A DNA stretch of 64,000 bases, taken from NCBI GenBank assembly GCA_036435485.1, contig CM071596.1:62359001-62423000 (forward strand), read 5' to 3'. The position numbers and the translations under genes are program-made. Under the pieces are notes generated by a model. It ran no database searches. It saw only the letters and a program-made list of their open reading frames with translations, and had not been told where the DNA came from. This DNA is from Saposhnikovia divaricata. Its lineage: Eukaryota; Streptophyta; Magnoliopsida; Apiales; Apiaceae. Below are positions 22,231 to 33,193 of this stretch, piece after piece (the first letter of the stretch is position 1; each line of letters starts with the position of its first letter).

Positions 22231-22889
22231 GTCCTTCCGATTGAAGACATGGATGCCCGCAGTGGTAAGGAACACCAAGAAAGGCCAGTAAAGGACATCA
22301 CACAGAAGCCTCGGACAACCATTGAGGCTAAGGCATTAACTGACTTCATGGTTGAATGTACCATTGGCAACCAAGAAGTCGGGGGGCAGGAGGTAGTACC
22401 CCAAGCAGGAAGTGAACTTCGGAATAAGAATGAGGAGACCAGAAGGAATGGTAGGCCCTCTATTTTGATGGAGCATCAAAAACAAAATCAAGTGGTGCAG
22501 GCCTAGTCTTGCAAAGCCCCGATGGGCTCAAGTTATCCTAGTAGGACTAAGCTTCATATTTATCTAATAGTAGTAGAAATAAAGGTTCATTGAAACCATT
22601 GCAGAGCATGTTGCTCCGAGTAGGACAGTAGTACTCTATGTAAGGATTGAACCCATTTCAAGTTATTAATGCAAGTTTGATTTCCATTCATTGATTGTGT
22701 GATTCTATTTATGTGCCAAGCACCTGATGTGTGTAAGTCAAAGATGACCAAGTACCGAAAATAAAAGAATACACGAATGGAAACAAACAAACGCATAAGT
22801 AAAACCCTGAAGGATCGAGAGTTAGGTTACAACACAACCAAATAAGAGTTTAAGTCCTTGAAGGACCTGGGATAAAAGACAAACATTGG
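22231..22889 (+). other. Rearranged segment: misplaced copy of the RNase H region
   Basis: Bases about 22300-22528 closely repeat about 24277-24510 (end of the first RNase H domain, the QEVGGQE linker and the YFDGASK start of the second), although they sit upstream of RT. 22529-22889 then holds noncoding sequence before RT homology resumes near 22890. The undamaged copy at 60-64 kb has no such insertion, so this is an internal rearrangement of the element. Confidence 0.75.
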
Positions 22890-24043
22890 AGTCATGACGG
22901 CCAAGCGATCCTGAGAAAGTTACTTACATAAGAGCTTCTCTGAAGGAACCCTTGAAGGGCAAGTTGATAGCATTTATGCAAGAGAATAGTGATGTGTTTG
23001 CTTGAGCAGCAGCCGATATGCCAGGGATTGATCCCCAACTTATAACTCACAGGTTGAATGTCGATCCTGAACGAAAGACAATAAAGCAGAAGAAGAGAAA
23101 TTTTGCTCCTGAAAGGCAAGATGCCATTAAGCAAGAAGTTGACAAGCTCTTAGAGGCTGGGTTTATTGAAGAGATTCAGTTCTCCGAATGGTTGGCTAAC
23201 CCTGTGATGGTCAAGAAGTCAAATGAGAAGTGGAGAATGTGTATAGACTTCACTGATTTGAATGATGCATGCCCGAAGGATTGTTTTCCCCTGCCAAGGA
23301 TAGATATGCTGATATATGCCACAGCCGGACATGAGATGTTGAGCTTTATGGATGGATTCAGTGGCTACAATCAGATTAAGATGCACAAGAATGACATTCC
23401 AAAGGTATCTTTCATAACTGACTTCGGTGTTTTCTGCTATCTTGTTATGGTTTTTGGTCTAAAGAATGCAGGCGCTACTTATCAACGATTAGTGAATAAG
23501 ATATTCGCTCATCTAATTGGAAAGACCATGGACGTCTATGTTGATGACATGTTAGTCAAGAGCCTATTCAAGGCTGACCACATTAAGCACCTCAGAGAGT
23601 CATTCGAAGTGCTGAGGCACCACAAAATGATGTTGAATCCAGCCAAGTGTGCTTTTGGCGTTGGATCTGGAAAATTTTTGGGTTTGATGGTTTCAAAGAG
23701 AGGTATAGAGGCCAACCCTGACAAGATCAAGGCGATTTTAGATATGGAACTGCCGCGCTCTGTAAGAGATGTGCAGAAGTTGACGGGCCGAGTAGCAGCT
23801 CTAGGAAGATTCATCTCCAAGTCTGGTGATAAATGCTTGCCTTTCTTTCAAGCATTGAAGAAGGTGAAGAATTTTGAGTGGACACCTGAAAGCCAAGAGG
23901 CCTTTGAACAACTGAAGAAATACATGACTGAAGCCCCGTTGTTGGCCAAACCTAGTCTTGGGGAGACTCTTTATCTATACCTGGCGGTATCTGAACAAGC
24001 ATTGAGTGTTGTCCTCATTCGAGAAGAGAATAAGGTTCGATAA
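22890..24043 (+). pseudogene. Tat reverse transcriptase and first RNase H-like domain
   Basis: RT blocks: FAPERQDAIKQEVDKLLEAG, KWRMCIDFTDLNDACPKD, FSGYNQIKMHKND, YVDDMLVKS at about 23536 and LTGRVAALGRFISKSGDK. The frame is open from 23018 to 24043, but a stop precedes it near 23006, and it ends inside the connection/RNase H-like region (LYLYLAVSEQALSVVLIREE). Confidence 0.9.
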
Positions 24044-24884
24044 AACCTATTTACTACGTGAGCAAGGTGTTGCATGGAGCTGAGTTGAATTACTCTCCCA
24101 TCGAGAAATTTGCTTTGGCATTGGTAACAGCTTCCAGGAAGCTGCGACCATACTTTCAATCACACAAGATTGAAGTCCTGACGGACCAACAGTTGGAAAT
24201 ATTTTGCACAGCCCGAAGGCCAGTGGAAGGCTAATCAAGTGGGCAATAGAACTTGGAGAATTTGACATCACGTAAAAGCCTCGGACAGCCATCAAGGCTC
24301 AGGCATTAGCTGACTTCGTGGTTGAATGCACTATTAGCAACCAAGAAGTCGGGGGGCAGGAGATAGTAACCACCCCTGGGAGAGAGAATAAAGATGAAGA
24401 GTTTGTACCTAATCAGAAGGAATATTGGGTGCTCTATTTGCTCTATTTTGATGGAGCATCAAAAACAAATTCTAGTGGTGCAGGTTTAGTCTTGCAAAGC
24501 CCCGATGGGTTCACAGCTGAGTATGACTTGAAGTTTGATTTCCTAACAATCAACAACGAAGCTGATTATGAAGCCTTGATAGCCGGATTGGGCTTGGCCA
24601 GAATTATGAGAGTCAAGAATCTCAAAGTATGTGGGGATTCAAGACTAGTAGTCTCGCAAATAAATGGTGAATTTGAAGCCAAGGACAAAACTATGGCAAA
24701 GTACTTGAAAGTCGTGAAGGCCGTGATGACTCAGTTTGATGAGTGCTACGAGGAGCACATTCCGAGAGAAGAGAACGTTAAGGCTGATGCCCAATCTAAG
24801 TTTGCATCTTCTGAAATAGAGAATTATGCCGAGAGTTTTTACTTCCAGGTCTTGAAGACCCCACTATCAATGCGAAATTGGTAG
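24044..24884 (+). pseudogene. Tat second RNase H (aRNH) domain
   Basis: After a broken stretch (24044-24317) the frame 24318-24884 carries the additional archaeal-type RNase H typical of Tat elements: LYFDGASKTNSSGAGLVLQS, NNEADYEALIAGLGLA, VCGDSRLVVSQINGEF and HIPREENVKADAQSKFAS. The family Ala-Asp-Ala-Leu-Ser is changed to ADAQS here. Integrase homology stops soon after (about 24960). Confidence 0.85.
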
Positions 24885-24959
24885 CACCAGTTGATGTAAG
24901 CTGAAGGATAGACCCTCTTAAAGCTCATCTTGAGACTGGTTGGCTCCCTGATAATGGCT

Positions 24960-25740
24960 TAAAAGCACAAAAACTGTTAGTGAGAGTGTTAAGATAAGAG
25001 GTCCTTTGTCATTCCATACTTAAAATCTTGAATCTCAAATCCCGACACAAAATTTTAGCCTTGATGGCCAAAAAGGCTGTCTGCCTCTAATCAAGTTTGT
25101 CGTTTGAGTTAAGGACTTGAATCAAGAGCCGTCAATCGAATTCAAACCAAGGCAAGGTCCTGTGAGCATAAGAAGAAGGTTGGAAACCTAGAATCAAGAT
25201 AAAGGGTTGACAACCAGCCAAGGCACACCAGACTTGAAGTCAAGTGCTGAGTGGCAAGGGAACTTCTTGAACGATCAACCGAGAAGCAAGACCTCCACCA
25301 TATGTAGTAAGGGGGGCAAGAACTAAAGCTTCATCACAAGATCCACATCTTAGAACGAGAATGAAGGGTTGGTTACAACCGACAACCATGAACGGGTTCA
25401 AGGTTTAAAACCAAAGAGTCAACAAGCAAGTTAAGGCCTAGAAGGTCACGAAAGCTATGAAAGCCAATTTGAATTGAAGGATGTCTTTTTGAAAACAGAC
25501 ATTGAGGTCCAAATATCGACATTTGAATACTGACATTGATGTCCAAATATTGACGTTCATATACTGACATTGAGGTTCAAGGACCGAGCAACGACCGACC
25601 GAGCTCTGAGGGAGGCTCCAGCCGACGAAAGGTGATAATATACAGCCAACGGTCAAGGTCATGATTCAAGACCGAGAACTCAGATATTGCGAAAAAGCTC
25701 CGAGAGGCACGACAAGGCGCTCAAGACAAGGCCAAGGACC
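24960..25740 (+). other. Tat spacer where integrase is missing
   Basis: No integrase HHCC or DDE block can be read in any frame, although the sister element has both. It contains a short repeat family around 25490-25575 (CATTGA(G/T)GTCCAAATAT) and then runs into the tandem arrays. The integrase core is deleted. Confidence 0.65.
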
Positions 25741-26240
25741 TCGTGTCGGCCGACCAGCCGTCCAAGGAGGGGTCAAGCCGACCTCTTGGCAGCCGTGGCC
25801 GGCCAAGGACTTCATGTCAGCCGACCAGCCATCCAAGGAGGGGTCAGGCCGACCTCTTGTCAGTCGTGGCCGGCCAAGGACCTCATGTCAGCAGACCAGC
25901 CATCCAAGGAGGGGTCAGGCCGACCTCTTGTCAGCCGTGGCCGGCCAAGGACCTCCCGTCAGCCGACCAGCCATCCAAGGAGGGGTCAGGCCGACCTCTT
26001 GTCAGCCGTGACCGGCCAAGGACCTCATGTCTGCCGACCAGCCGTCCAAGGAGGGGTCAGGCCGACCTCATGACAGCCCTGACCGGCCAAGGACTTTATG
26101 TCAGCTGACCAGCCGTCCAAGGAGGGGTCAGGCCGACCTCATGTCAGCCCTGACCGGCCAAGGACTTCATGTCAGCCGACCAGCCTCCCGAGGAGGGGTC
26201 AGGCTGACCTCTTGGCACCATTGGCCGACCAAGGACCTCA
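25741..26240 (+). repeat. 71-bp tandem array, about seven copies
   Basis: The anchor GACCAGCC occurs at 25752, 25823, 25894, 25965, 26036, 26107 and 26178, exactly 71 bp apart. Unit content: GACCAGCC(A/G)TCCAAGG, then GGGGTCAGGCCGACCTC, then GGCCGGCCAAGGAC. Because 71 is not a multiple of three and the unit lacks stops, all three plus frames are open, giving false proteins. The array lies between pol and the 3' LTR, a place where Tat elements commonly grow satellites. Confidence 0.95.
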
Positions 26241-26399
26241 TGTCGGCCGACCTGGATCTCTTGGCAAGTCGGTACTGGACCTTTCAACGATGTTTCGGCC
26301 ATATCTTGAGCTCCGGGTATCGGATTTGGACGATCTTACAGTCCACGCGAAGATCACAATGTTTTCTACAACCTTGGAGTGTCCTAGCTGACCAGAAGT

Positions 26400-27012
26400 A
26401 CCTGGTGGCCGACCAGGACCTCCTGGCAGCCGACCAGGCTTCATTGAAGGGGTCAGGCCGACCAGGAGCTCCTGTCAGCCGACCAGGATCTCCTGGCAGC
26501 CGACCAGGACCTCCTGGCAGCTGACCAGGACCTCCTGGCAGCCGACCAGAACCTCCTGGCAGCCGTCCAGGTGCCATGGAGGGGGTCTGGCTGACCTTCT
26601 GGCACCTCTCGTCAGTTGTTTGGCCCGGGTGATGGTTTTGTTAGAAGTTTTTACTTTCCAAAACGACCGTCAACCTTCAAAACATTCGTAAAACTTAGCG
26701 CCGATCAGCGTCGATTAGCACCGATTAGTGCCATCTTATGCCATTTAACGTCGTTCAACACAGATTAAAAGTCGTTTAAGCATCGATTATTGCCGTTTGC
26801 AGTCAACACGGAGCTCCTATCAGCCAATCAGCCGACCAAGACCTCCCGTCAGCCGACCAGGACCTCCCATCAGCCGACCAGGACCTCCTGTCAGCCGACC
26901 AGGACCTCATGTCAGCCGACCAGCTGCCATTGGAGGGGTTAGGCCGACCAGGACCTCCTGTCAGCCGACCAGGACCTCCTGGCAGCCGACCGGGACCTCC
27001 AGGCAGCTGACT
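26400..27012 (+). repeat. 21-bp tandem repeats, two blocks
   Basis: The unit CCGACCAGGACCTCCTGGCAG repeats with small changes at about 26400-26575 and again at about 26820-27012. The blocks are separated by AT-richer sequence with GCCGATTAGCG-like words. The period is a multiple of three, so it mimics a PGPPGS-like protein on either strand. Not a gene. Confidence 0.9.
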
Positions 27013-27055
27013 AGGGGGTTGATGTAGCTGTTCCTGGTCTTTTTCGGCCAATCAA

Positions 27056-27640
27056 TGTGACTCCGATTAGTGCCGAGTAGCACCGATTAGTGCCGAGTAG
27101 CACCGAGTAGCATCGATTAGTGCCGAGTAGCACCGATTAGTGCCGATTAGCACCGATTAGAGTCGATTAGCATCGATTAGTGTCGAGTAGCACCGATTAG
27201 CATCGATTAGTGCCGAGTAGCATCGATTAGTGCCGAGTAGCACCGATTAGTGCCGATTAGCACCGATTAGAGTCGATTAGCATTGATTAGTGCCGAGTAG
27301 CACCGATTAGTGCCGAGTAGCATCGATTAGTGCCGAGTAGCACCGATTAGTGCCGAGTAGCACCGATTAGTATCGATGAGTGCCGATTAGCACCGATTAG
27401 AGTCGATTAGCATCGATTAGTGCCGTTTTAGGTCATTTAACACCGTTTAACATCGTTTAAACGTTGTTAGTACCAAGAGTAGCATCGATTAGTGCCGAGT
27501 AGCACCGCTTAGTGCCGAGTAGCACCGATTAGTACCGATTAGCACCGATTAGAGTCGATTAGCATCGATTAGTGCCGTTTTAGGTCGTTTAACACCGTTT
27601 AACATCGTTTAAACGTTGTTAGTACCAAGTAGCATTTGCT
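27056..27640 (+). repeat. 10/20-bp CACCGATTAG / TGCCGAGTAG array
   Basis: Decamers CACCGATTAG, TGCCGAGTAG, CATCGATTAG and AGTCGATTAG alternate for nearly 600 bp. A longer block including GCCGTTTTAGGTC and AACATCGTTTAAACG occurs twice (about 27420-27475 and 27570-27625), showing higher-order duplication. Confidence 0.92.
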
Positions 27641-27785
27641 TAACATTGTCGTAAACGCGTCGGTCGCTCCACGCTTTACATCAAGACAATATTCGTGAAA
27701 CACTAGTGTATAAAAATAGACCCTGACCCGAGCCTCGAGTAAAGGCCGTTATAACTTCAAGGAAAACCTGATCAGTTTTCCTGGA

Positions 27786-27799
27786 AGTTGGGGGGCAAA
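27786..27799 (+). promoter_or_regulatory. Polypurine tract, outer Tat element
   Basis: AAGTTGGGGGGCAAA lies directly before the 3' LTR. The same sequence borders the 3' LTR of the sister element at 56266. Confidence 0.85.
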
Positions 27800-28316
27800 T
27801 GATATGGGCTAAAATTAAGCCCAAAAGACACATTTAATGCTGCATTAATTAGACCCAACATGGTCCAAACGTGGGGGCCATTTGTGGGGCCCAAACCCTA
27901 TTTTAATATTAATTTCGTAATTAATATTAAGGGATATTAACAGCTCAGCAATAAGCATCAGATAAGGATACTATTCCTACAAGACTTAGCCTCCAAGGCA
28001 CCCAATTCGATATGGAAACAGACTCCTACAAGGAAGGAGTCTAGAACCTTCCTCAAGGCGGTGACTTGCCCACCAAGTATCCAAATCCTACCATAATTCT
28101 AAGGCTCCCCGAGCCTATATAAAGGACCTGATCCTTCATCTCAGAACTACGTTTTTGGCTTGATTCTCAATACGAGATACGTAGGCACTCTGTGACGACC
28201 GATTAGTCTCGAACACGGAAACAGCCATTAAAGCTTGAAGCTCACCAACCCCTTTTGCATTAAACACACACAAACCCTAGCCGCAATATTCGTAACCTAG
28301 TTTTTGTTTCACAACA
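27800..28316 (+). repeat. 3' LTR of outer Tat element
   Basis: 517 bp, with an intact TATATAAAG at 28116-28124. Followed by the attac duplication. Confidence 0.93.
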
Positions 28317-28321
28317 ATTAC

Positions 28322-29319
28322 TTAATTTCTTCTAAATTACTGAATATTTAACCAGTGTGAGGCTATATTTTATGTATAATTTCAAAATCAATCACCTTTT
28401 CTTCATGATAACCATCATCATTTTATTTGATATCATTATCATCATCATTATCATCATTTTCTACATTAATCTTATTCTTCTAATACTAATATGATTATAA
28501 TTAATATTAAGATCTTTTATGTCGAATTTGATTGTGTTATATTATTTGTGTCTTATCAAATTAATTTTAACATGTGTATGTAACATATTCAAAAAATTTA
28601 TATTTATCGGATGAACTAAAAGCAATAGAAATGATAAAAAATTATCCTTGATTTATCGAGATTTCTTTTTAAAGAAAAACACATTTAAATATTTTGTAGG
28701 ATGAAAAAGGTGGAGTTTGAGAGATTGATGAATAAGACAGATAAAATTAGTACAAGTTGATAGATAAAAAGTTGATACTATTACATATTCGGTGAAAGAA
28801 GTCTCATTGAAACATTGAATACGCTGCAAGAAAACAGTGATGCTGATCTTTACAAATTAACTTAAATATTACAAGTTTTACTTCAAAAAAAAAAACTTAA
28901 ATATTACAAGTAGATTTATTTTGATAAAATTTAGATACTCACAATGAAATATTGAGGTCTCCTCAATTTTAAAAACATTTTCAAAAAAATATTGAGTACG
29001 TTCTTAATGAGATATTGAAAATGTAATTATATTAGTTTTACCAACTAAATTATTAATCAACAATGACATAAAATTATTTTTTTTCAAAAACAAACAATAT
29101 AGATGTTTCATTGAGAAATTTTAGTATTTGTTATGAAAGAACCGTCATCATAATTGTAGATAACATGTTCATAGTATCCTCAATCAAATAAAAGTAAAGT
29201 GAAAAAAAGAAAAATTAATATTAGAGTTATTCTTAATAAAATATAGAGACTTTTCTAGTAGTTTAAATTCATGATTATCTTTAGTGAAATATTAAGGGTG
29301 ATCCAAAAATCTCAATTCT
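28322..29319. other. AT-rich spacer, no gene seen
   Basis: Contains an (ATC)-rich microsatellite about 28398-28470 and several diverged ATTGAGG...CCTCAAT words. No open frame of note, no recognisable element ends. Confidence 0.5.
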
Positions 29320-29518
29320 TGGGTGTCTCAGTTGGTCGAGCTGTGGCGCTTAAGGCTTGCGCCGCTTAAGGCTTGCGCCTTCAAGGTCACAGGTTCGATC
29401 CCTGGGACGCGCCGGAAGTAAGGGGTTATCATGCTCGGGGGTTGAGTGTGCTAGTAGCCCTCCGAATTAGTCGAGGTGCGCGCAAGCTGGCCCGGACACC
29501 GGATTAACAAAAAAAAAA
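29320..29518 (+). mobile_element. tRNA-derived SINE (Au-like)
   Basis: The head resembles a tRNA: an A-box-like GTCTCAGTTGGTCGAG (29325-29340) and a B box GGTTCGATCC (29392-29401). The body ends GCAAGCTGGCCCGGACACCG, like the widespread Au SINE family, followed by an A-run. A perfect 16-bp tandem duplication (29348-29363, 29364-29379) lies between the A and B boxes, widening their spacing. I could not define the flanking target duplication. Not a functional tRNA gene. Confidence 0.8.
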
Positions 29519-30309
29519 GGAACCGTAAGTGTGTAACCAAGAAAAAGAATGAGGAAAATCAATATATTTAATAATTAATTAACTTTAGTTTATGTTTTCT
29601 AATTATATGTTTTGACTCTACTTATTTTTTTTTTACTAATGTTTTTATAGTAACAAAATTATCATCTAATCCAATAGAATTTTTTAAAAATTTTGACATT
29701 TTCAACAAAACATTGAAGATTTCCTCAATTATAAGGAAAAGTTAATGATAATCTAGTGAATATTTTCTAACTAAGGTCTCGTTTTATATTGATTAACAAC
29801 AACAATTTTTGCTAAAAATAGGGTAAAAAAAACTAGTGGATAAATTTCAAAAATAGCTTTTTCGAAATTGTTTTTAGCTTTTTCGAAAGCAAATCCTTTA
29901 ATACTTTAGGAAAAAAATTTGTTTTTCAATTTTTGTGGGAAACAATTATCAATTTTAGTATCAAAACTCATCAAATTTTTTTTTTTTAATGTAAGCCAAA
30001 GTATTCACATATTAAAATTTTTTATCAAACAATTAACAAATTTTTGCAAAAGTGTTTAACCATCACAAATTTTCACTATACAATAATTTTTAACTAAAAT
30101 TCGAAACGATGGTTAAATTAAGCACATGTAGGAAGATAATTTGGTATTAAAGAAACATATTTTACTAAATATACAGGAAGGTAGGCAAATGTTCTACGTA
30201 AACTATTAAAATGTTAAACTCTAATAAAGTAAATTTTATATGTATTTTATATGATTTTATCCCCATATTTGTAGTATTTTATAATTTATTGGATATTATT
30301 AATTAAAAT
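29519..30309. other. AT-rich spacer, no gene seen
   Basis: Poly-A/T-rich sequence with no supported feature until the 9-bp duplication at 30310. Confidence 0.5.
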
Positions 30310-31038
30310 TTAATGTTTGGGTGGATGCCCAGAATACCTTTCTGTAAAAGGAAGGAGTCCAAAATACCCATTCCTATTTTGTCCCATAGTGGACTTTGTC
30401 TCGTAGTGGACTGGATAATTAACGTAATTATCTATTGGGTCTTACTTTTTGCAAAAACAAAAGGCATGACACATATTACTAGCTTGAGGTTCATTATTTC
30501 CTAAGCCAATAAAACTACTGATATGGTTTTTTAAATCGTCAATTTCTTGACTATTTCTAATATAGAACATACCATGTTGTTCATTCATCATTTCTAAACT
30601 GATATAGAATTCTCTAAGTCGGTCTAGTCTGTTGTTATTGATATCTAGACATGCTAGATCTCTTATTTGGTGAAGAAATCTTCATCGTTAAGCCTAATGG
30701 TTTCACCATTAATGACTAAGCTTCAAGGGAACATTACTGACCTACGATTATTGCTAATCATAATCAAAATTAATAGATATATAAAAGAGTATATATAAAT
30801 TTGTTTAGAACAGGGTTAAGAGTTTTACCAGACTTCTTCAATGATCTTTATCTGTATGGACATTATTGATCTTTAAAACTGCATCTTCTTGTCTGAATCT
30901 TCTGGTTATTATTCTTTGTCTTCAATCCTATGAGCGGCGTTTCCCTTACGGCCTCCTACCTAGCGGTACTCCCTATGCTCCAAAGCGGACTCCATAATAA
31001 CTCAAAAATATAACCAAGATTCATAAAGAATATGACTT

Positions 31039-31044
31039 TTTATT
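31039..31044 (-). terminator. Viral poly(A) signal
   Basis: The minus strand reads AATAAA about 130 bases after the expected start of the pregenomic RNA. In caulimovirids the signal sits shortly downstream of the promoter and is bypassed on first passage. Confidence 0.6.
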
Positions 31045-31200
31045 GATTCATATAATTATACAGATACAGACCCATTATAAGTCTGTTTACACTCATAACC
31101 CCGTAGGGTGTTTACTCACTCATTCTTGATTATTTGAAAGCTTTCTGTACCGTGTGTAAGCTTTGCTGAATTCAAGATGCCAATATTGAAAATGTAACTC

Positions 31201-31260
31201 GCCTTTTATAGAATAAGGTCGAGGATCTGTACAAAATTACTAACGTAAGTGATTACGTCT
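31201..31260 (-). promoter_or_regulatory. 35S-like pregenomic RNA promoter of the endogenous virus
   Basis: TATAAAAGG on the minus strand at 31210-31202. Just upstream (31241-31260) two ACGT cores lie 12 bp apart (TAACGTAAGTGATTACGTCT on the plus strand), matching the layout of an as-1 activation element. It lies downstream of the transactivator frame, as the 35S promoter does in caulimoviruses. Whether it is active in the host is unknown. Confidence 0.7.
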
Positions 31261-31568
31261 TTGTGCTCCACTATTGCTGCACATCAAGAGATAAGATTCC
31301 TTATCTTGCTTTGTCCTGTGCTTAAAAGTAGATTCCTTCTACTTTAATTTTCCATCACTGCTTTTCCAACTGCTTTGCTAGTGGTGGCGGGGTCTTCTTT
31401 TGTCGATTTGCATATGTCGCACTCAAAAGATATTCCTTTCTGAGTCATTACCTTTTTTACTTTATCGAAAGTGGAAGAATAATGATATCCAAATACTTTC
31501 TTCTAGACCAGCTGTCTCCTGAACATTTGAACTTTTGTCTAGTCTTCTTCGTTCATTCCTTTATGGAA

Positions 31569-32082
31569 TTAAGAAGTAGCCAAACAGTTAGTGGAAGCAT
31601 GATTAACTTTAATCTTGTCATCTTTTTCTATGCTGAACAGCTTGTCTATGAGGACTATGAGCTTCTGTTCTGCAAGTTGGTGAAGGTCCTGTTTCTCCAG
31701 CTTTAATTCTTTTGACTGAGATGGAGAATAGATCCTTTCTTTGACTGTCCCAATCTGCACATAAGATTATGGTAGAACTGGTTCATCATCTTCATCCCAG
31801 AACATGACCGTTCCTTGGAATTTGAGATAAATTCCTTTATCTATATCTTTGAGACAGTTCTTCTAATAAATTATTAGATGGATATACCAACGCTAATAAT
31901 CCATAAAGATAAGCATTCCAAACGAATTCTGGATGACTGTTAGGATAGAAGTTGAAGTAAATAATGTTCTTCTTATCCGTGGTAAAGTAGTGCTCTTCCG
32001 CAAAGTCTGCTTCTGTAGAGCTTCTTCCTTTAGTAAACAGATAGTTGAAACCAAAAAATGAAATTTTACTAGTATCTTCTTC
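31569..32082 (-). pseudogene. Viral transactivator (TAV), C-terminal part
   Basis: Continues the transactivator reading frame broken at 42455 by the Sire insertion; the frame resumes exactly when the element and one TSD copy are discounted. The first ~190 nt stay open on the viral strand, then the frame changes between about 31893 and 31760. The last 64 codons form a Lys/Leu/Glu-rich helix-like C-terminus ending at 31569. In caulimoviruses this protein forms inclusion bodies and allows reinitiation on the polycistronic RNA. Inactive here. Confidence 0.65.
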
Positions 32083-33142
32083 TGTAAAGCATAATGTAAT
32101 GTAATATGTAATAGAGGATATATATAACTCAACTACGATAAAAGATAAATAATATTAAATCTATACAGGGATCGTAAAATTTGAAGAACAGGCACCAACA
32201 AGGATCAAGTCGCTGAAAGAAGTTCATTAACATGTTCAAGTCTCAGTGACAGAATAAGATGTACAGATGATTCAGTTGAAGAGCCAAAAAGATTCCATGT
32301 ATTTACATAATTTGAAGCTAATCAATTGGAATGTAACGAAGGTGTGAAGATCAAGATCAGTGCTAGTCACTTGTGAACCAGACCAGCGCACTAAGTGTCA
32401 GCACATACGAGAAGGATCAACACATTAATTTACAGAAAGAATTGCCAAAGCTTATTGACGATCAAGGACAGACATAATATTTCAAGAGATGAATTAAAAC
32501 AGTAGAATAAAACAGAAGAAAGAAGCCCAAGAGATACAAAAATAGTATTACTATGCGTAGTTACTATGCACGGTTACTATTTGGGGTTGGTGTAATAGTG
32601 CTCGGTTACTATTTAAGGTTGGTGAAATAGTGTCCGGTTACTATTTGGGGGTTGTTGGAATAGTGCTCGGTTACTATTTTGGGGGTTGTTGGAATAGTGT
32701 CAAATAGTGACTTTCCATTATCTATAAATAGGCCTATTGTATTTCATTTCAAAACACACCTCAACACACAACTCTCTCTTCTCTCTCTTATATCTTCTCT
32801 GTGTAAGCTGCTAGACAGTCCATCTAGTAGGAAAGCCGGCTTAGCCCGCTTTCAGGATGTGTCGGGTAGAAGGTCCTCGTGCCTAAACTATCCTTAAGAG
32901 TGTAAGCTGCTAGACAATCCATCTAGTAGGAAAGTCGGCTTAGCCCGCTTTCAGGAAGTGTCGGGTAGAAGGTCCTCGTGCTTAAACTATCCTTAGGAGT
33001 GTTCAGGTTTTGAAGCTAATCTATAGGATTAGAGGTTGTAATACCCCTTCGAGTTTATTATCAATAAAGATATATTCTCGGAATTATTTTTTTGGTAGTA
33101 TCGTATTCAACCCCCCCTTCTACGATACTTTGGGACCTAACA
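32083..33142 (+). repeat. 5' LTR of Sire element
   Basis: 1060 bp, TGTAAAGC...CCTAACA. It contains four diverged ~35-bp repeats (CGGTTACTATTTGGGGTTG-like, 32545-32705) and a 99-bp tandem duplication (32801-32899, 32900-32998). A TATAAATA box lies at about 32720. Confidence 0.92.
32801..32998 (+). repeat. 99-bp tandem duplication inside the Sire LTR
   Basis: Two copies of GTGTAAGCTGCTAGACA..., each ending before GTGT at 32900 and 32999, differing at about six positions. The right LTR lacks this part because of its internal deletion, so whether the duplication predates insertion cannot be told here. Confidence 0.9.
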
Positions 33143-33144
33143 AT

Positions 33145-33156
33145 TGGTATCAGAGC
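33145..33156 (+). promoter_or_regulatory. Primer-binding site, Sire element
   Basis: TGGTATCAGAGC, complementary to the 3' end of initiator tRNA-Met, two bases after the LTR. Confidence 0.9.
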
Positions 33157-33193
33157 AAACTTCTAGCATACAAGAAGTCTAAAGATCAAAACC

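Larger units (their letters stand above)
8377..28316 (+). mobile_element. Tat-lineage Ty3/gypsy retrotransposon, decayed, split by an Athila-like element
   Basis: The two LTRs (8377-8893 and 27800-28316) are each 517 bp, begin TGATATGGGCTAAAA, end CACAACA and are flanked by the 5-bp duplication attac (8372-8376 and 28317-28321). Order: LTR, PBS, gag (split at 9728/20626), protease, RT, two RNase H-like domains, spacer, tandem arrays, PPT, LTR. Removing the inserted element leaves about 9 kb. Coding regions carry many stops and frame changes, and no integrase core is recognisable after 24884, so the copy is dead. It is closely related to the better preserved element at 55756-64000, with similar LTR ends and protein sequence. 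About 14 LTR-LTR differences were counted by eye. Confidence 0.93.

Noticed and set aside
25741..26240. CRISPR-like array
   Set aside because: Repeats are contiguous 71-bp units with no spacers, inside a plant retrotransposon.
25661..26524. Overlapping frames of 97-165 codons encoding repetitive Arg/Pro/Ser-rich proteins
   Set aside because: Produced by the stop-free 71-bp tandem unit in all three frames; no start signal or domain.
26803..27051. PGG-repeat proteins on the minus strand (collagen-like)
   Set aside because: Translation of the 21-bp tandem repeat.
29320..29410. tRNA gene
   Set aside because: Has A and B boxes but no complete cloverleaf, a 16-bp internal duplication, and a SINE body with A tail.
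30313..30504. 63-codon plus-strand frame at the left end of element C
   Set aside because: Starts inside the TIR; no similarity, and composition fits noncoding sequence.
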